Shown piece by piece: positions 47,138 through 55,867 of a DNA stretch of 64,000 nt (the first letter of the stretch is position 1; the number at the start of each line of letters is the position of its first letter). The position numbers and the translations under genes are program-made. Under the pieces are notes generated by a model. The model worked only from the letters and a program-made list of their open reading frames with translations, made no database searches and had not been told where the DNA came from. This stretch comes from Alphaproteobacteria bacterium (GTDB taxonomy: Bacteria > Pseudomonadota > Alphaproteobacteria > Sphingomonadales > Kordiimonadaceae), in contig SBGU01000052.1 of NCBI GenBank assembly GCA_006226495.1, positions 1 to 64,000 on the forward strand, written 5' to 3'.

Positions 47138-49402
47138 ATGTATGACAATTATCCCAAACAGGACCCGCGCCCGTCTTCGACCCTGGCGATCCGGTCGGAC
47201 GAAGGCGAGCTCGATATCCGTGCGCTGCTGCAAACCCTTTGGCGGCGGCGTTGGGTTATTGTCAATTCCGCGGCATTCCTGACCGCCCTTGCCATCATTA
47301 TCGTTGTCCAACTGACCCCGCGCTACACCGCGCAGGCGCTGATGGCCATCGAAACCCGCAAAAACAGCGTTGTCGACCTTGAGGCCGTCATGTCCGGCCT
47401 TGGCAACGACCTGGCCGCCCTGAAGACCGAGATCGACGTTATCCAGTCGCGGCGGCTGGTTGGCAAACTTGTCGACAAGCTGAACCTGGTACGCGACCCC
47501 GAATTCAATGGCGCACTGAACGAGAATCGCAGCCTGATCAGCTACCTGAACCCGCTCAGCTACCTGCCGGACGCCTGGACCGACGCCCTTCTCGGCCGCA
47601 ACAAGCAGGCCATGGACGCCCAGGAACAGGCAGATGCCGTCCGCGCAACTGTGGTGGATGCCGTGCTGGCACGCCTGCGTGTCGAAAACCCGTCCCGGTC
47701 CTATACCATCCAACTGGCTTTTGAATCGCAGGACGCCAAAAAATCGGCGCTGGTCGCCAACACCCTGGCCGAACTGTATCTCGTCGATCAGCTTGAGGTG
47801 AAATTCGAAGCGACCGAGCGCGCCAACGAATGGCTGAACAGCCGGGTCTTTGAACTCAGGACAAAAGTCCGCGCGTCCGAACAGGCCGCAGAAAAGTTCC
47901 GTGAGGAAAACCAGCTCGTTCAGACGCACGATTCCGGCACCGTGAACGACCAGCAACTGTCACAGCTCAACACCCAGCTTGTGACCGCCCGCACCGACCT
48001 GGCCCGTGCCCGCGCCCGCCAGCAACAGGTGGAGCAGAATGTCAGGAATGGCGCCGACGATGGCACCGGCATTCTCGAGGTGGTGCAATCACCCCTGATC
48101 CAGCGCCTGAAGGAGCAGGAATCGGAAGTCCAGCGCAAACGCGCCGAACTGGCAACACGTTATGGGCCCAAGCACCCGCGCATGATGAATGTCGAGGCTG
48201 AGCTCGGTAACATCCGCGCCAAGATCGACCTCGAGATCGACAAGATTGTGGCCGCCATCCAGGCCGAAGCCGATGTTGCCGCCATTCGCGTACAGACCCT
48301 GGAACAGAACCTGGATGCCCTGAAGAAAGAAAGCTTCGAAATGGGGCGCGCACAGGTGACCATGCGGGAACTGGACCGCGAAGTGGCCGCCAACCAACTG
48401 CTGCTGCAGACATTCCTGACCCGCTTCAAGGAAACGTCGAGCCAGGACGGCCTGCAGCAGGCAGATGCCCGTGTGGTTTCGAAAGCCGATGTGCCGACCT
48501 ATCCGTCCTATCCGCGCAAGCGTGTGGTGGTGGCCATTGCCCTGTTGGCGGGCCTCGCGGTTGGTGTCGGCCTGGCGTTTCTTCTCGAAGCGCTGGATGA
48601 CGGTTACCGCAACTTCGACCAGATCCGCCATGATTTCGGCCTGCGCGGCCTGGGCATGATCCCACTCATTGGCAAATCCAAGCTGAAGGACAATGGCCCC
48701 GAGGCGTATCTGTTGTCGAAGCCAACCTCGTCTTTCGCGGAAGCCCACCGAAACATCCATGCATCGCTGATGTTTGCCGCCGTCAATGGCGAGGCACCCA
48801 AGGTAATTGGCGTAACCTCGTCGGTGCCGGGTGAAGGCAAATCGACCGCAGCCCTGTGCCTCGCGCACACGCTTGGCAGTTCGGGCCGCAAGGTCCTGGT
48901 CGTCGAGGCTGACATGCGCCGCCCGGTGATGAAGGGTCGCATGCAGCTTGAAGGCCAGAAATTCGTGCGCCTGAACGACGTGCTGGACGGCACCCTGAAA
49001 GAACCGGGCGCCAGTCTTTACGAGGACCCGATGTCGGGTATCCACATCCTGTGGACCGACAAGGAATCCGATCCGCAGCAACTGTTCGAAACCTCGGCGT
49101 TCGACATGTTCCTGCGTGAAGCCCGTGCCGAATATGACTTTGTCATCATCGATACGCCCCCTGCGCTCGCGGTTTCCGACGTCCTGGTCATTTCCAAGAA
49201 GCTGGATGCCCTGATGTTCGTGATCCAGTGGCACAAGACATCGAAAGGCCTGGTGAAAAGTGCGTTGAAGCTCTTGCAGCAGACCGACCGCCATATTGCC
49301 GGCGTCGTGCTGACACAGGTGGACGTCAAGCGCCACCAGGGCTATGGCTATGGTGACCAGGGCTATTATTACGGCACCAAAAGCGGCTATTACAGCAACT
49401 AG
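47138..49402 (+). CDS. Polysaccharide co-polymerase with tyrosine kinase domain (Wzc-like)
   Basis: Controls polymerisation and export. The 754-residue product has an N-terminal Wzz domain with a transmembrane helix near 37-57, a periplasmic coiled coil and a second helix near 460 (VVAIALLAGLAVGVGLAFLL). A BY-kinase domain follows with Walker A SVPGEGKST (about 562), Walker A' VLVVEADMRRP and Walker B FVIIDTPP. The tail GYGYGDQGYYYGTKSGYYSN is the tyrosine cluster that is autophosphorylated in this family. It follows wza-like by 38 bases. Confidence 0.95.
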   Translation: MYDNYPKQDPRPSSTLAIRSDEGELDIRALLQTLWRRRWVIVNSAAFLTALAIIIVVQLTPRYTAQALMAIETRKNSVVDLEAVMSGLGNDLAALKTEIDVIQSRRLVGKLVDKLNLVRDPEFNGALNENRSLISYLNPLSYLPDAWTDALLGRNKQAMDAQEQADAVRATVVDAVLARLRVENPSRSYTIQLAFESQDAKKSALVANTLAELYLVDQLEVKFEATERANEWLNSRVFELRTKVRASEQAAEKFREENQLVQTHDSGTVNDQQLSQLNTQLVTARTDLARARARQQQVEQNVRNGADDGTGILEVVQSPLIQRLKEQESEVQRKRAELATRYGPKHPRMMNVEAELGNIRAKIDLEIDKIVAAIQAEADVAAIRVQTLEQNLDALKKESFEMGRAQVTMRELDREVAANQLLLQTFLTRFKETSSQDGLQQADARVVSKADVPTYPSYPRKRVVVAIALLAGLAVGVGLAFLLEALDDGYRNFDQIRHDFGLRGLGMIPLIGKSKLKDNGPEAYLLSKPTSSFAEAHRNIHASLMFAAVNGEAPKVIGVTSSVPGEGKSTAALCLAHTLGSSGRKVLVVEADMRRPVMKGRMQLEGQKFVRLNDVLDGTLKEPGASLYEDPMSGIHILWTDKESDPQQLFETSAFDMFLREARAEYDFVIIDTPPALAVSDVLVISKKLDALMFVIQWHKTSKGLVKSALKLLQQTDRHIAGVVLTQVDVKRHQGYGYGDQGYYYGTKSGYYSN

Positions 49403-49411
49403 GCTAAAACC

Positions 49412-50083
49412 ATGTCTGCAAGGCCCCTGACCCGATATGCACTGGCTGCCATCTTCGGTGCGGCGGCTGTAATGCTGCTGTGGACGTCGGTGCCGCATTT
49501 CCTTGCGGAACTGGCGCTGGTCCCCGGCACACCGGCAATTGCCAAGCTTGCACGTGGTCGCGACGTGAACCCGGACGACCTGGCGCTTCTGATCGACACA
49601 CGGCAACAGGCGCTTGGGGTTGCACCCGATGCGTCAAGCTATGACGAACTGGCGGTCGGCCTTCTGCAGCAGGCGCAATTCACCGGCGACACCACCGGGC
49701 GCCGGCGATTGGCCCTTGAGGCCGCGGCCGTACTTCGACAGGCGCTGTCGCACGCACCGGCCAGGGTCCGGCTATGGCAACAGCTTGTGAATGCAGAGCT
49801 GGTGGCGGGTGAGCGCACGGAGACCGCGCTTGCAAACTGGCGCCGTTCGCTTGAGCTTGCCACCTTCGACCCCGACCTGCTGATGGCGCGCATTCATCAG
49901 GGAATCATTTTGCTCAGGCTCATGAGGCCGGAAGACCTGGCCCTGCTGGCCGGGCAGGTTGACCTGGCCTACCGCTGGCACAAGGGTATCCTGCACAGAT
50001 ATGCTGTCAGCCACGGAATCATGTCATGGGTGATCTATCTTCTTGAGGACCCGGAAGCAAAAATCTGGATGGCGACACGATGA
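49412..50083 (+). CDS. Hypothetical membrane-anchored helical-repeat protein
   Basis: Not recognised. The 223-residue product has a hydrophobic N-terminus (YALAAIFGAAAVMLLW) and then helical segments with TPR-like spacing (SYDELAVGLLQQAQF, ARVRLWQQLVNAELV, LLMARIHQGIILLRL). It begins nine bases after the wzc-like stop, so it is part of the export operon. A periplasmic or inner-membrane helper of polymer export is the likely setting. Confidence 0.65.
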   Translation: MSARPLTRYALAAIFGAAAVMLLWTSVPHFLAELALVPGTPAIAKLARGRDVNPDDLALLIDTRQQALGVAPDASSYDELAVGLLQQAQFTGDTTGRRRLALEAAAVLRQALSHAPARVRLWQQLVNAELVAGERTETALANWRRSLELATFDPDLLMARIHQGIILLRLMRPEDLALLAGQVDLAYRWHKGILHRYAVSHGIMSWVIYLLEDPEAKIWMATR

Positions 50084-50169
50084 AGGCCCGGTTGCAAACA
50101 GTTGACGCCATGCGGAACGGCTTCTAGGTTGCTGACACGCTTTATAGATAAAAGTTTAGGAATTTGATC

Positions 50170-51138
50170 ATGACAAAAACTGCACTGGTCCTTGGTGCCG
50201 GCGGCTTTATCGGCAGCCATCTGGTGAAGCGGCTGAAGGCTGAAGGTTTCTGGGTACGCGGGGTCGACCTGAAGTTCCCGGAATTCGCCGAAACCGAAGC
50301 TGACGATTTTGTCATCGGCGACCTGCGCGAACAGTCCATCTGCCGTGAAGTCATCGACCGCCGTTTCGACGAGGTTTACCAACTGGCCGCCGACATGGGC
50401 GGCGCCGGTTACATTTTCACCGGCATGCATGATGCCGACATCATGCACAACAGTGCCGTGATCAACCTGAATGTTGCCGATCTGTGCCACAAGCGGAACA
50501 TCAAGCGCATTTTCTACAGCTCGTCGGCCTGCATGTATCCGGCCTATAACCAGGAAGACCCTGACAACCCCAACTGTTCCGAAGATTCGGCCTACCCGGC
50601 CGCGCCCGACAGCGAATATGGCTGGGAAAAGCTGTTCAGCGAACGCCTGTATCTGGCTTACAACCGCAATTTCGGCATGCAGTGCCGGGTGGCGCGTTTC
50701 CACAATATCTTCGGCCCGGAAGGCACCTGGACCGGCGGCAAGGAAAAAGCACCGGCCGCCATCTGCCGCAAAGTTGCATCCGCCAAGGATGGCAGCGAGA
50801 TCGAGATCTGGGGCGACGGCAGCCAGACCCGTTCCTTCCTGTTCATCGACGAATGTATCGAGGGCATCCTGCGCCTGACCCGGTCCGATTTCGAGGGTCC
50901 TGTCAACATCGGCTCCGACGAAATGGTCAGCATCAATCAACTGGTGGATATGGTGTCCCAGATCGCCGGCAAGTCGCTGAAGAAACATCATATCGATGGC
51001 CCGCAAGGTGTGCGCGGTCGCAACTCTGACAACCGGCTGATTGAAGAAAAGCTGGGCTGGCGTCCGAATGCCACCCTCTATTCCGGCCTCGAGAAAACCT
51101 ACGCCTGGATCGAACGCCAGGTGAAGGGCAACAAATAG
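50170..51138 (+). CDS. GDP-mannose 3,5-epimerase-like NAD-dependent epimerase
   Basis: SDR epimerase of 322 residues from the ATG at 50170. It has GAGGFIGSHLVKRL, the motif YQLAADMGGAGYIF and FHNIFGPEGTWTGGKEKAP that mark plant and bacterial GDP-mannose 3,5-epimerases (GDP-L-galactose forming). The catalytic tyrosine/lysine lies in EYGWEKLFSE, and SSSACMYP carries the serine. The product would be an unusual sugar donor for the polymer. Substrate is inferred. Confidence 0.82.
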   Translation: MTKTALVLGAGGFIGSHLVKRLKAEGFWVRGVDLKFPEFAETEADDFVIGDLREQSICREVIDRRFDEVYQLAADMGGAGYIFTGMHDADIMHNSAVINLNVADLCHKRNIKRIFYSSSACMYPAYNQEDPDNPNCSEDSAYPAAPDSEYGWEKLFSERLYLAYNRNFGMQCRVARFHNIFGPEGTWTGGKEKAPAAICRKVASAKDGSEIEIWGDGSQTRSFLFIDECIEGILRLTRSDFEGPVNIGSDEMVSINQLVDMVSQIAGKSLKKHHIDGPQGVRGRNSDNRLIEEKLGWRPNATLYSGLEKTYAWIERQVKGNK

Positions 51139-51246
51139 TCGCAACAACTGCGGCGCCGGCCTTGCCGGTGCCCGCTGCCTGGCCGGTTTCGGCTGCCGGT
51201 GGCGGTGGCCCCCGGGGACACCGCCGGCGACCGAGGGGGGATCGTC

Positions 51247-52425
51247 TTGAAAATATTCCTGCATGACAACAGTGGCCACCCGTTTCAGGTGCAACTGAGC
51301 CGCTCGCTTGCCGCGCGCGGCCATCAGGTCATCCATTCGAGCTTTGCCGAGTTCCAGACACCAAAGGGCAACCTGTCGAAGCAGCCAGGCGACCCCGAAA
51401 CCCTGGAGATCCGGGAATTCAGGCTTAACGAGCCCTTTGCCAAAGCGTCGCTTGTGAAACGCTGGACGCAGGAGCGCAGGCTCGGCAGGAAGCTGGCGGA
51501 TTTCATCAAGGCCGAGCGCCCCGATGTGGTGATCGCCAGCAACACGCCGCTCGACGCCCTTGCACCCATGCAGAAAGCCGCACGCAAAACCGGCGCAAAA
51601 TTCATTTTCTGGGTCCAGGATATCTATAGCGAAGCCATTGGCCGCATCCTTGCCCGCAAATCCGCGGTCGTCGGGGCGCTGGCCGGTGGTTATTACCGCC
51701 GCCTCGAGGCCGGACTGCTGAACCGCAGCGACGATATCGTCGTCATTTCGTCAGACTTTGTCGGCCACCTGGACACCATGGGCGTGGACACAAGCCATAC
51801 CAATGTCATCGAAAACTGGGCGCCGCTCAATGAAATGGTACCCACAAGCCGCGATAACGACTGGTCGGCCAATTTGCCCGACGACAAGTCCTGCCGCTTT
51901 GTCTATGCCGGCACCCTTGGCAAAAAGCACAATCCCGAACTGCTGGTCGGGCTCGCCCGGCTCCAGGACAGCCACCTTTATGTCTTCTCCGAAGGCGAAG
52001 GGGCTGATTACCTGAAAGCCAAGCTGGCCACAGAACCAGACCTCAATATGACGGTCGCGCCATGGGTTCCGTTCGAAACCCTGCCCAAGGTACTTTCAAG
52101 CGCCGATGCACTTGTTTGTATCGTCGAGGAGGAGGCGAGCATTTTCTGCGTGCCTTCCAAGGTGCTGACCTATCTGTGTGTCGGTCGCCCGCTGTTGCTG
52201 GCCGTGCCGGCAAGTAACCTGGCGACCCGCATTGTCGAAGGCGCAGATGCCGGTCTCGTTGCCGGCCCCAACGATATGGATGCCTTCCTTGCGAACGCCC
52301 GTACCTTGGCCGCAGACGCGACCGCACGCGCGCGCATGGGCGACAATGGCCGCCGGTATGCGCTGGAAACCTTCAACATCGACCGAATCACCGACCGGTT
52401 CCTCGATGTGATCAACCGGCGCTAG
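51247..52425 (+). CDS. Glycosyltransferase (GT4-like)
   Basis: The 392-residue product from a TTG start (AGGGGGG six bases upstream) has a GT-B fold pattern: KIFLHDNSGHPFQVQLSRSL at the N-terminus, CRFVYAGTLGKKHNPELLV in the middle, and a C-terminal EEEASIFCVPSKVLTYLCVGRPLL resembling the GT4 EX7E region. It probably adds one sugar of the repeat unit. It follows the epimerase by 108 bases. Confidence 0.82.
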   Translation: MKIFLHDNSGHPFQVQLSRSLAARGHQVIHSSFAEFQTPKGNLSKQPGDPETLEIREFRLNEPFAKASLVKRWTQERRLGRKLADFIKAERPDVVIASNTPLDALAPMQKAARKTGAKFIFWVQDIYSEAIGRILARKSAVVGALAGGYYRRLEAGLLNRSDDIVVISSDFVGHLDTMGVDTSHTNVIENWAPLNEMVPTSRDNDWSANLPDDKSCRFVYAGTLGKKHNPELLVGLARLQDSHLYVFSEGEGADYLKAKLATEPDLNMTVAPWVPFETLPKVLSSADALVCIVEEEASIFCVPSKVLTYLCVGRPLLLAVPASNLATRIVEGADAGLVAGPNDMDAFLANARTLAADATARARMGDNGRRYALETFNIDRITDRFLDVINRR

Positions 52426-52480
52426 GCCCACACTGACCGTCGGTCGCCGTGCGCCGGAAGCCCGTGCCGGCAGTATCAGA

Positions 52481-53722
52481 TCAGGTGTGCGCAGCGGCTG
52501 GCTTCGGTTTCAGCCCGTTGAAGGTTTTGTCCGCAAAGGTCGCCTGGTTGTGCTCTACGGCATAGGCCAGCAGGTTTTCCCGCCAGGCCGGGTCCAGCGG
52601 CTCACAAAGCCGGACCAGCGCGTCAGCAATGGCATCGGGATTACCGGTATCAACCGCAAGACCAAGCCCATTGGTCCGGACCTCATGGCCGATCACCCCG
52701 AACGACTGCGCCAGAACGGGTAGGCCGCTGTGCGCGGCCCAGCCCAGCACGCTGCTGGACCCCCGGTGCCGCTGGTAGGGCATCAGGATCGCGCGCGAAT
52801 GGCGGCACAGCCACAGGATTTCCTCATCATCAACGAACCGGTCCTCAAGCGCAATCACGAGCCCCGGACGCGCGGCGCGCACACGCGCGATCGCTGCATC
52901 CAGCTCAGTACGCACGGGCGCCGGCACCCGGCCCATGAAAGCGACACCGACCGTATCGGCCACAGCCGGGTCAAGGCGCGCGAGCGCGGTCAGAAGAGGG
53001 AAGATACCCTTACGGGCCTCGATTGCACCAAACAGCGCAAATCGCTTGGGCGCCTTGAGCCAGGCGTCAAAACCTTCGGGCTGGCGCTCGATATCCGGGA
53101 TCGGGCCGAAGTCAGGCGTGGGCAACATTTTATAGGCTTTGGCGTGCCCGCCATAATAGCCTGCCACATGTTCATCCAGCGAATGGATCGCGGTCAGGCG
53201 CCGCCAGGACAGGAGCCGTGACACAACCCGCTTTTTCACCCAGGCGAACAGGCGCTCGCCGCGGCTGAGTTCGGACCCGAACATCGCGGCATAATGTTCG
53301 GTCGGACACATATACATGCCGCTAATCGTCACCGGGGTGGGCAGGAAACTGCGCACGAACAGGGCCAGAATCACCGTATCCAGATGCAGAAAATGGATGT
53401 GGCCGCAGCCATGGGTGCGGGCGATGTCCAGCGCATGGCTGATCATCCTCAGGCCACCCGGGATATCCTTGTTGTTGGGTTTCACGAGCCGCGCCGTGGC
53501 ATCCGGAATGGGCACGAGGGTCACGTTGGCGGTTGCAAGCGCCGCCCAGCGCGGGTTCTCCCGCATGCGCGCCACCAAGTCCTCGTGCAGCGCCAGCACA
53601 AACCCCTGCCCCGGCCGCGCCTCCGCCATTCGCATCACGGTTTCCCCATGCAGCAAACGATGGCCTTCCTTGAAGGGATCAATGAAAAGAATTGGAGAGG
53701 ATGCACTTGCTAAGTTTAACAT
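52481..53722 (-). CDS. Glycosyltransferase (GT-B type), reversed within the locus
   Basis: The 413-residue product starts MLNLASASSPILFIDPFKEGH. It has a C-terminal half with FALFGAIEARKGIFPLLTAL, an ALEDRFVDDEEILWLCRHSR region and SSSVLGWAAHSGLPVLAQS, the donor-binding pattern of GT4 glycosyltransferases. It is on the opposite strand to its neighbours, with the divergent AT-rich transferase 153 bases away. The frame is open 23 codons upstream. Confidence 0.8.
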   Translation of the reverse strand: MLNLASASSPILFIDPFKEGHRLLHGETVMRMAEARPGQGFVLALHEDLVARMRENPRWAALATANVTLVPIPDATARLVKPNNKDIPGGLRMISHALDIARTHGCGHIHFLHLDTVILALFVRSFLPTPVTISGMYMCPTEHYAAMFGSELSRGERLFAWVKKRVVSRLLSWRRLTAIHSLDEHVAGYYGGHAKAYKMLPTPDFGPIPDIERQPEGFDAWLKAPKRFALFGAIEARKGIFPLLTALARLDPAVADTVGVAFMGRVPAPVRTELDAAIARVRAARPGLVIALEDRFVDDEEILWLCRHSRAILMPYQRHRGSSSVLGWAAHSGLPVLAQSFGVIGHEVRTNGLGLAVDTGNPDAIADALVRLCEPLDPAWRENLLAYAVEHNQATFADKTFNGLKPKPAAAHT

Positions 53723-53875
53723 TTTTACCCGTACCAAAATAATTGCCCAGAAGGCTTTTAACGCCGCTATATAGGCCCCTTGGTACATCAAGGGATCTAG
53801 GTTTCATGCAATTGACCTTTTGAAATCTAACTGGATAGCGCATAACATCCACAATCCACTGAACGCTTTACAAAC

Positions 53876-54835
53876 TTGAGAAAAATTTTGCTCAGCACCC
53901 CAGTCTACGTATCCATCTGCCTGCCTGTCTATAACCGGGCAAGCCAAATTGAAGCAACAATTCGCTCCGTTTTAGACAACGGATATCCGCATTTTGAACT
54001 GGTCATCGTCGACAATGCTTCAACCGATGGCACTGCAGAACTGATCAATGCGTTTGAGGACCCTCGAATTCGTATTCTTACAAACGCCTCCACCGTACCC
54101 GCTGCACAAAATTGGAATATTGCGCTGCAAAACGCAAAATATGAACTAACAATGCTTTTGCATTCGGACGACCTCTTAAACCGGCAATTCCTATCTAAAG
54201 CGGTCGATGCATACTTACACAGCAACGGCGACGTACCCATCATTATTGGCCAAGCTAAAATTGCCTTAGGGAGCAACCGAAGTAAAATATTCCCAAACTT
54301 TAAAGACGGGGCAACATACGCCGCGGGAGAAGAAGCTTTACTTGCAACAATGCGAGAGTGCCCACACCCATCCGTGCAAATAATAAGAAAATCATGCTAT
54401 GAAAATGTTGGCTACTACGATAGTGGCTATTACGTTGAAAATTTGGCAGAGGAAATATTTGGGCGAATATATACAAATTTTAGCTTTACATTCATTGAAT
54501 TTGTGGCCGTAACACTTGGTACTGACGAAGATGTTTCAAAAACCAAGCAGATTGGATCACGGTCTTGGACCAAGCCATATTTCATTGACCGCTATGCAAG
54601 GATGAAGTGGCAACATTTGGGCCTAATCGAGCTCGATCTCGGAAAAAGAATGCGGCTGTACAAACAATATGTTTCGAGAGCTTGTTCTGGAATTTATTAC
54701 TCCGTATATCAACAGGGTCACCGCGATCTTGCACTACGGTATGCAAGAATTATGTTTGCCTTGAATTGGGTCCATTTTTTTTCCCTGCGGCATACTATTA
54801 AATTACTGATAATCCTGATGAAGATCAAAATTTGA
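53876..54835 (+). CDS. Glycosyltransferase family 2, AT-rich
   Basis: The 319-residue product starts near MRKILLSTP (TTG codon; start uncertain). It has the GT-A GT2 opening VSICLPVYNRASQIEATIRSVL, the VIVDNASTDGT motif and the donor-binding LLHSDDL. The C-terminus has basic and aromatic residues (FALNWVHFFSLRHTIKLLIIL) that may touch the membrane. Base composition is clearly lower in GC than flanking genes, with many AAA, ATA and TTA codons, suggesting recent transfer. Confidence 0.85.
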   Translation: MRKILLSTPVYVSICLPVYNRASQIEATIRSVLDNGYPHFELVIVDNASTDGTAELINAFEDPRIRILTNASTVPAAQNWNIALQNAKYELTMLLHSDDLLNRQFLSKAVDAYLHSNGDVPIIIGQAKIALGSNRSKIFPNFKDGATYAAGEEALLATMRECPHPSVQIIRKSCYENVGYYDSGYYVENLAEEIFGRIYTNFSFTFIEFVAVTLGTDEDVSKTKQIGSRSWTKPYFIDRYARMKWQHLGLIELDLGKRMRLYKQYVSRACSGIYYSVYQQGHRDLALRYARIMFALNWVHFFSLRHTIKLLIILMKIKI

Positions 54836-54850
54836 GGTCTGGGCTCCGCA

Positions 54851-55825
54851 ATGGTCTCGCCTATTTTTATTCTTTCCTTACCCCGTGCCGGGTCCACTTG
54901 GCTTCAGCGGGTGCTATCGGCATCACCTGACATCGCCACTGCGAGTGAGCCATGGGTATTGCTCCCACCTCTACTGCCCTTGATGGAATCAAAAAGTTCG
55001 TTTTCGCTTGTCGGTTTTGACCATATCACGGACGCGATTGAGGATCTGACCCGGAAACTGCCAAACCAAAAGAAATCTTATCTCGACGCGATCAGAGTAT
55101 TCGCTTCACAAATATACAGCGACCTATCTGAAGGTCAGAACACCAAATACTTCTTAGATAAAACTCCGAGATACTACTTCATTTCGGAAGAACTTCTAAA
55201 TATCTTCCCTGACGCGAAGATAATTTACCTGTGGCGCAATCCACTGGCTGTAGCCGCATCCATGTTCGAAACGTGGGCCAGTAGCAGGACCGGTATATCC
55301 AGAAGCAAGGTCGACCTATTCCTAGGCATGGAAAGGTTAATTGCCTCCCATCGGAATATAGGGAAACATTGCATAACTATAAATTACGAAAACACAATTT
55401 GTGATCCTGAGGGTACGCTAACCACCCTAAGCAATTTCCTTGGTGTGGAAATTCCAAAATCGGCCCTAGACAATAGGTCAGCTATTCGAGGCAAAATGGG
55501 CGATCCTCTAGCGTCTTACAATCAAAACAAATCCAGGGAGCAACGCCTTTCAGGTTGGGTAGAATCATTTCGTCCAATATTAAGACGAAAATGGGCTACC
55601 AAATACCTCAACTGGATTGGTGCTGAAAGAATGGCATATATGGGATATGACTACGATGAGACCTTGGCAAACATGAACGCGAAAGAGGCGGTCATTTTTC
55701 GGGGGCTACTTCGTGACATTAGCGCTAGTTGTGGAGGAGCTGCACTGACTTGGCTAGAAACAGATATAATGATCTCAAAGTTCAGGGCCCTGCGAAAGAA
55801 GCACCTGATTCTGCCACATAATTAA
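54851..55825 (+). CDS. Sulfotransferase family protein, AT-rich
   Basis: PAPS-dependent transfer of sulfate to a sugar hydroxyl is the likely reaction. The 324-residue product has the 5'-phosphosulfate loop SLPRAGSTWLQRVLSASP near the N-terminus. It also has the 3'-phosphate site IIYLWRNPLAVAASMFETW near 130. It shares the low GC of the preceding glycosyltransferase and starts 15 bases after it, so both probably came together. It would decorate the polysaccharide; no PAPS-synthesis genes are in the window. Confidence 0.85.
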   Translation: MVSPIFILSLPRAGSTWLQRVLSASPDIATASEPWVLLPPLLPLMESKSSFSLVGFDHITDAIEDLTRKLPNQKKSYLDAIRVFASQIYSDLSEGQNTKYFLDKTPRYYFISEELLNIFPDAKIIYLWRNPLAVAASMFETWASSRTGISRSKVDLFLGMERLIASHRNIGKHCITINYENTICDPEGTLTTLSNFLGVEIPKSALDNRSAIRGKMGDPLASYNQNKSREQRLSGWVESFRPILRRKWATKYLNWIGAERMAYMGYDYDETLANMNAKEAVIFRGLLRDISASCGGAALTWLETDIMISKFRALRKKHLILPHN

Positions 55826-55867
55826 GCGATCAGAATTTTCTTAGCTAATTTTATCGGGAGCAACAAA

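Noticed and set aside
48089-49606. A 505-codon frame antisense to the Wzc-like gene
   Set aside because: The kinase gene on the plus strand is clear; the antisense translation is a GC-rich shadow rich in His, Arg and Gln.
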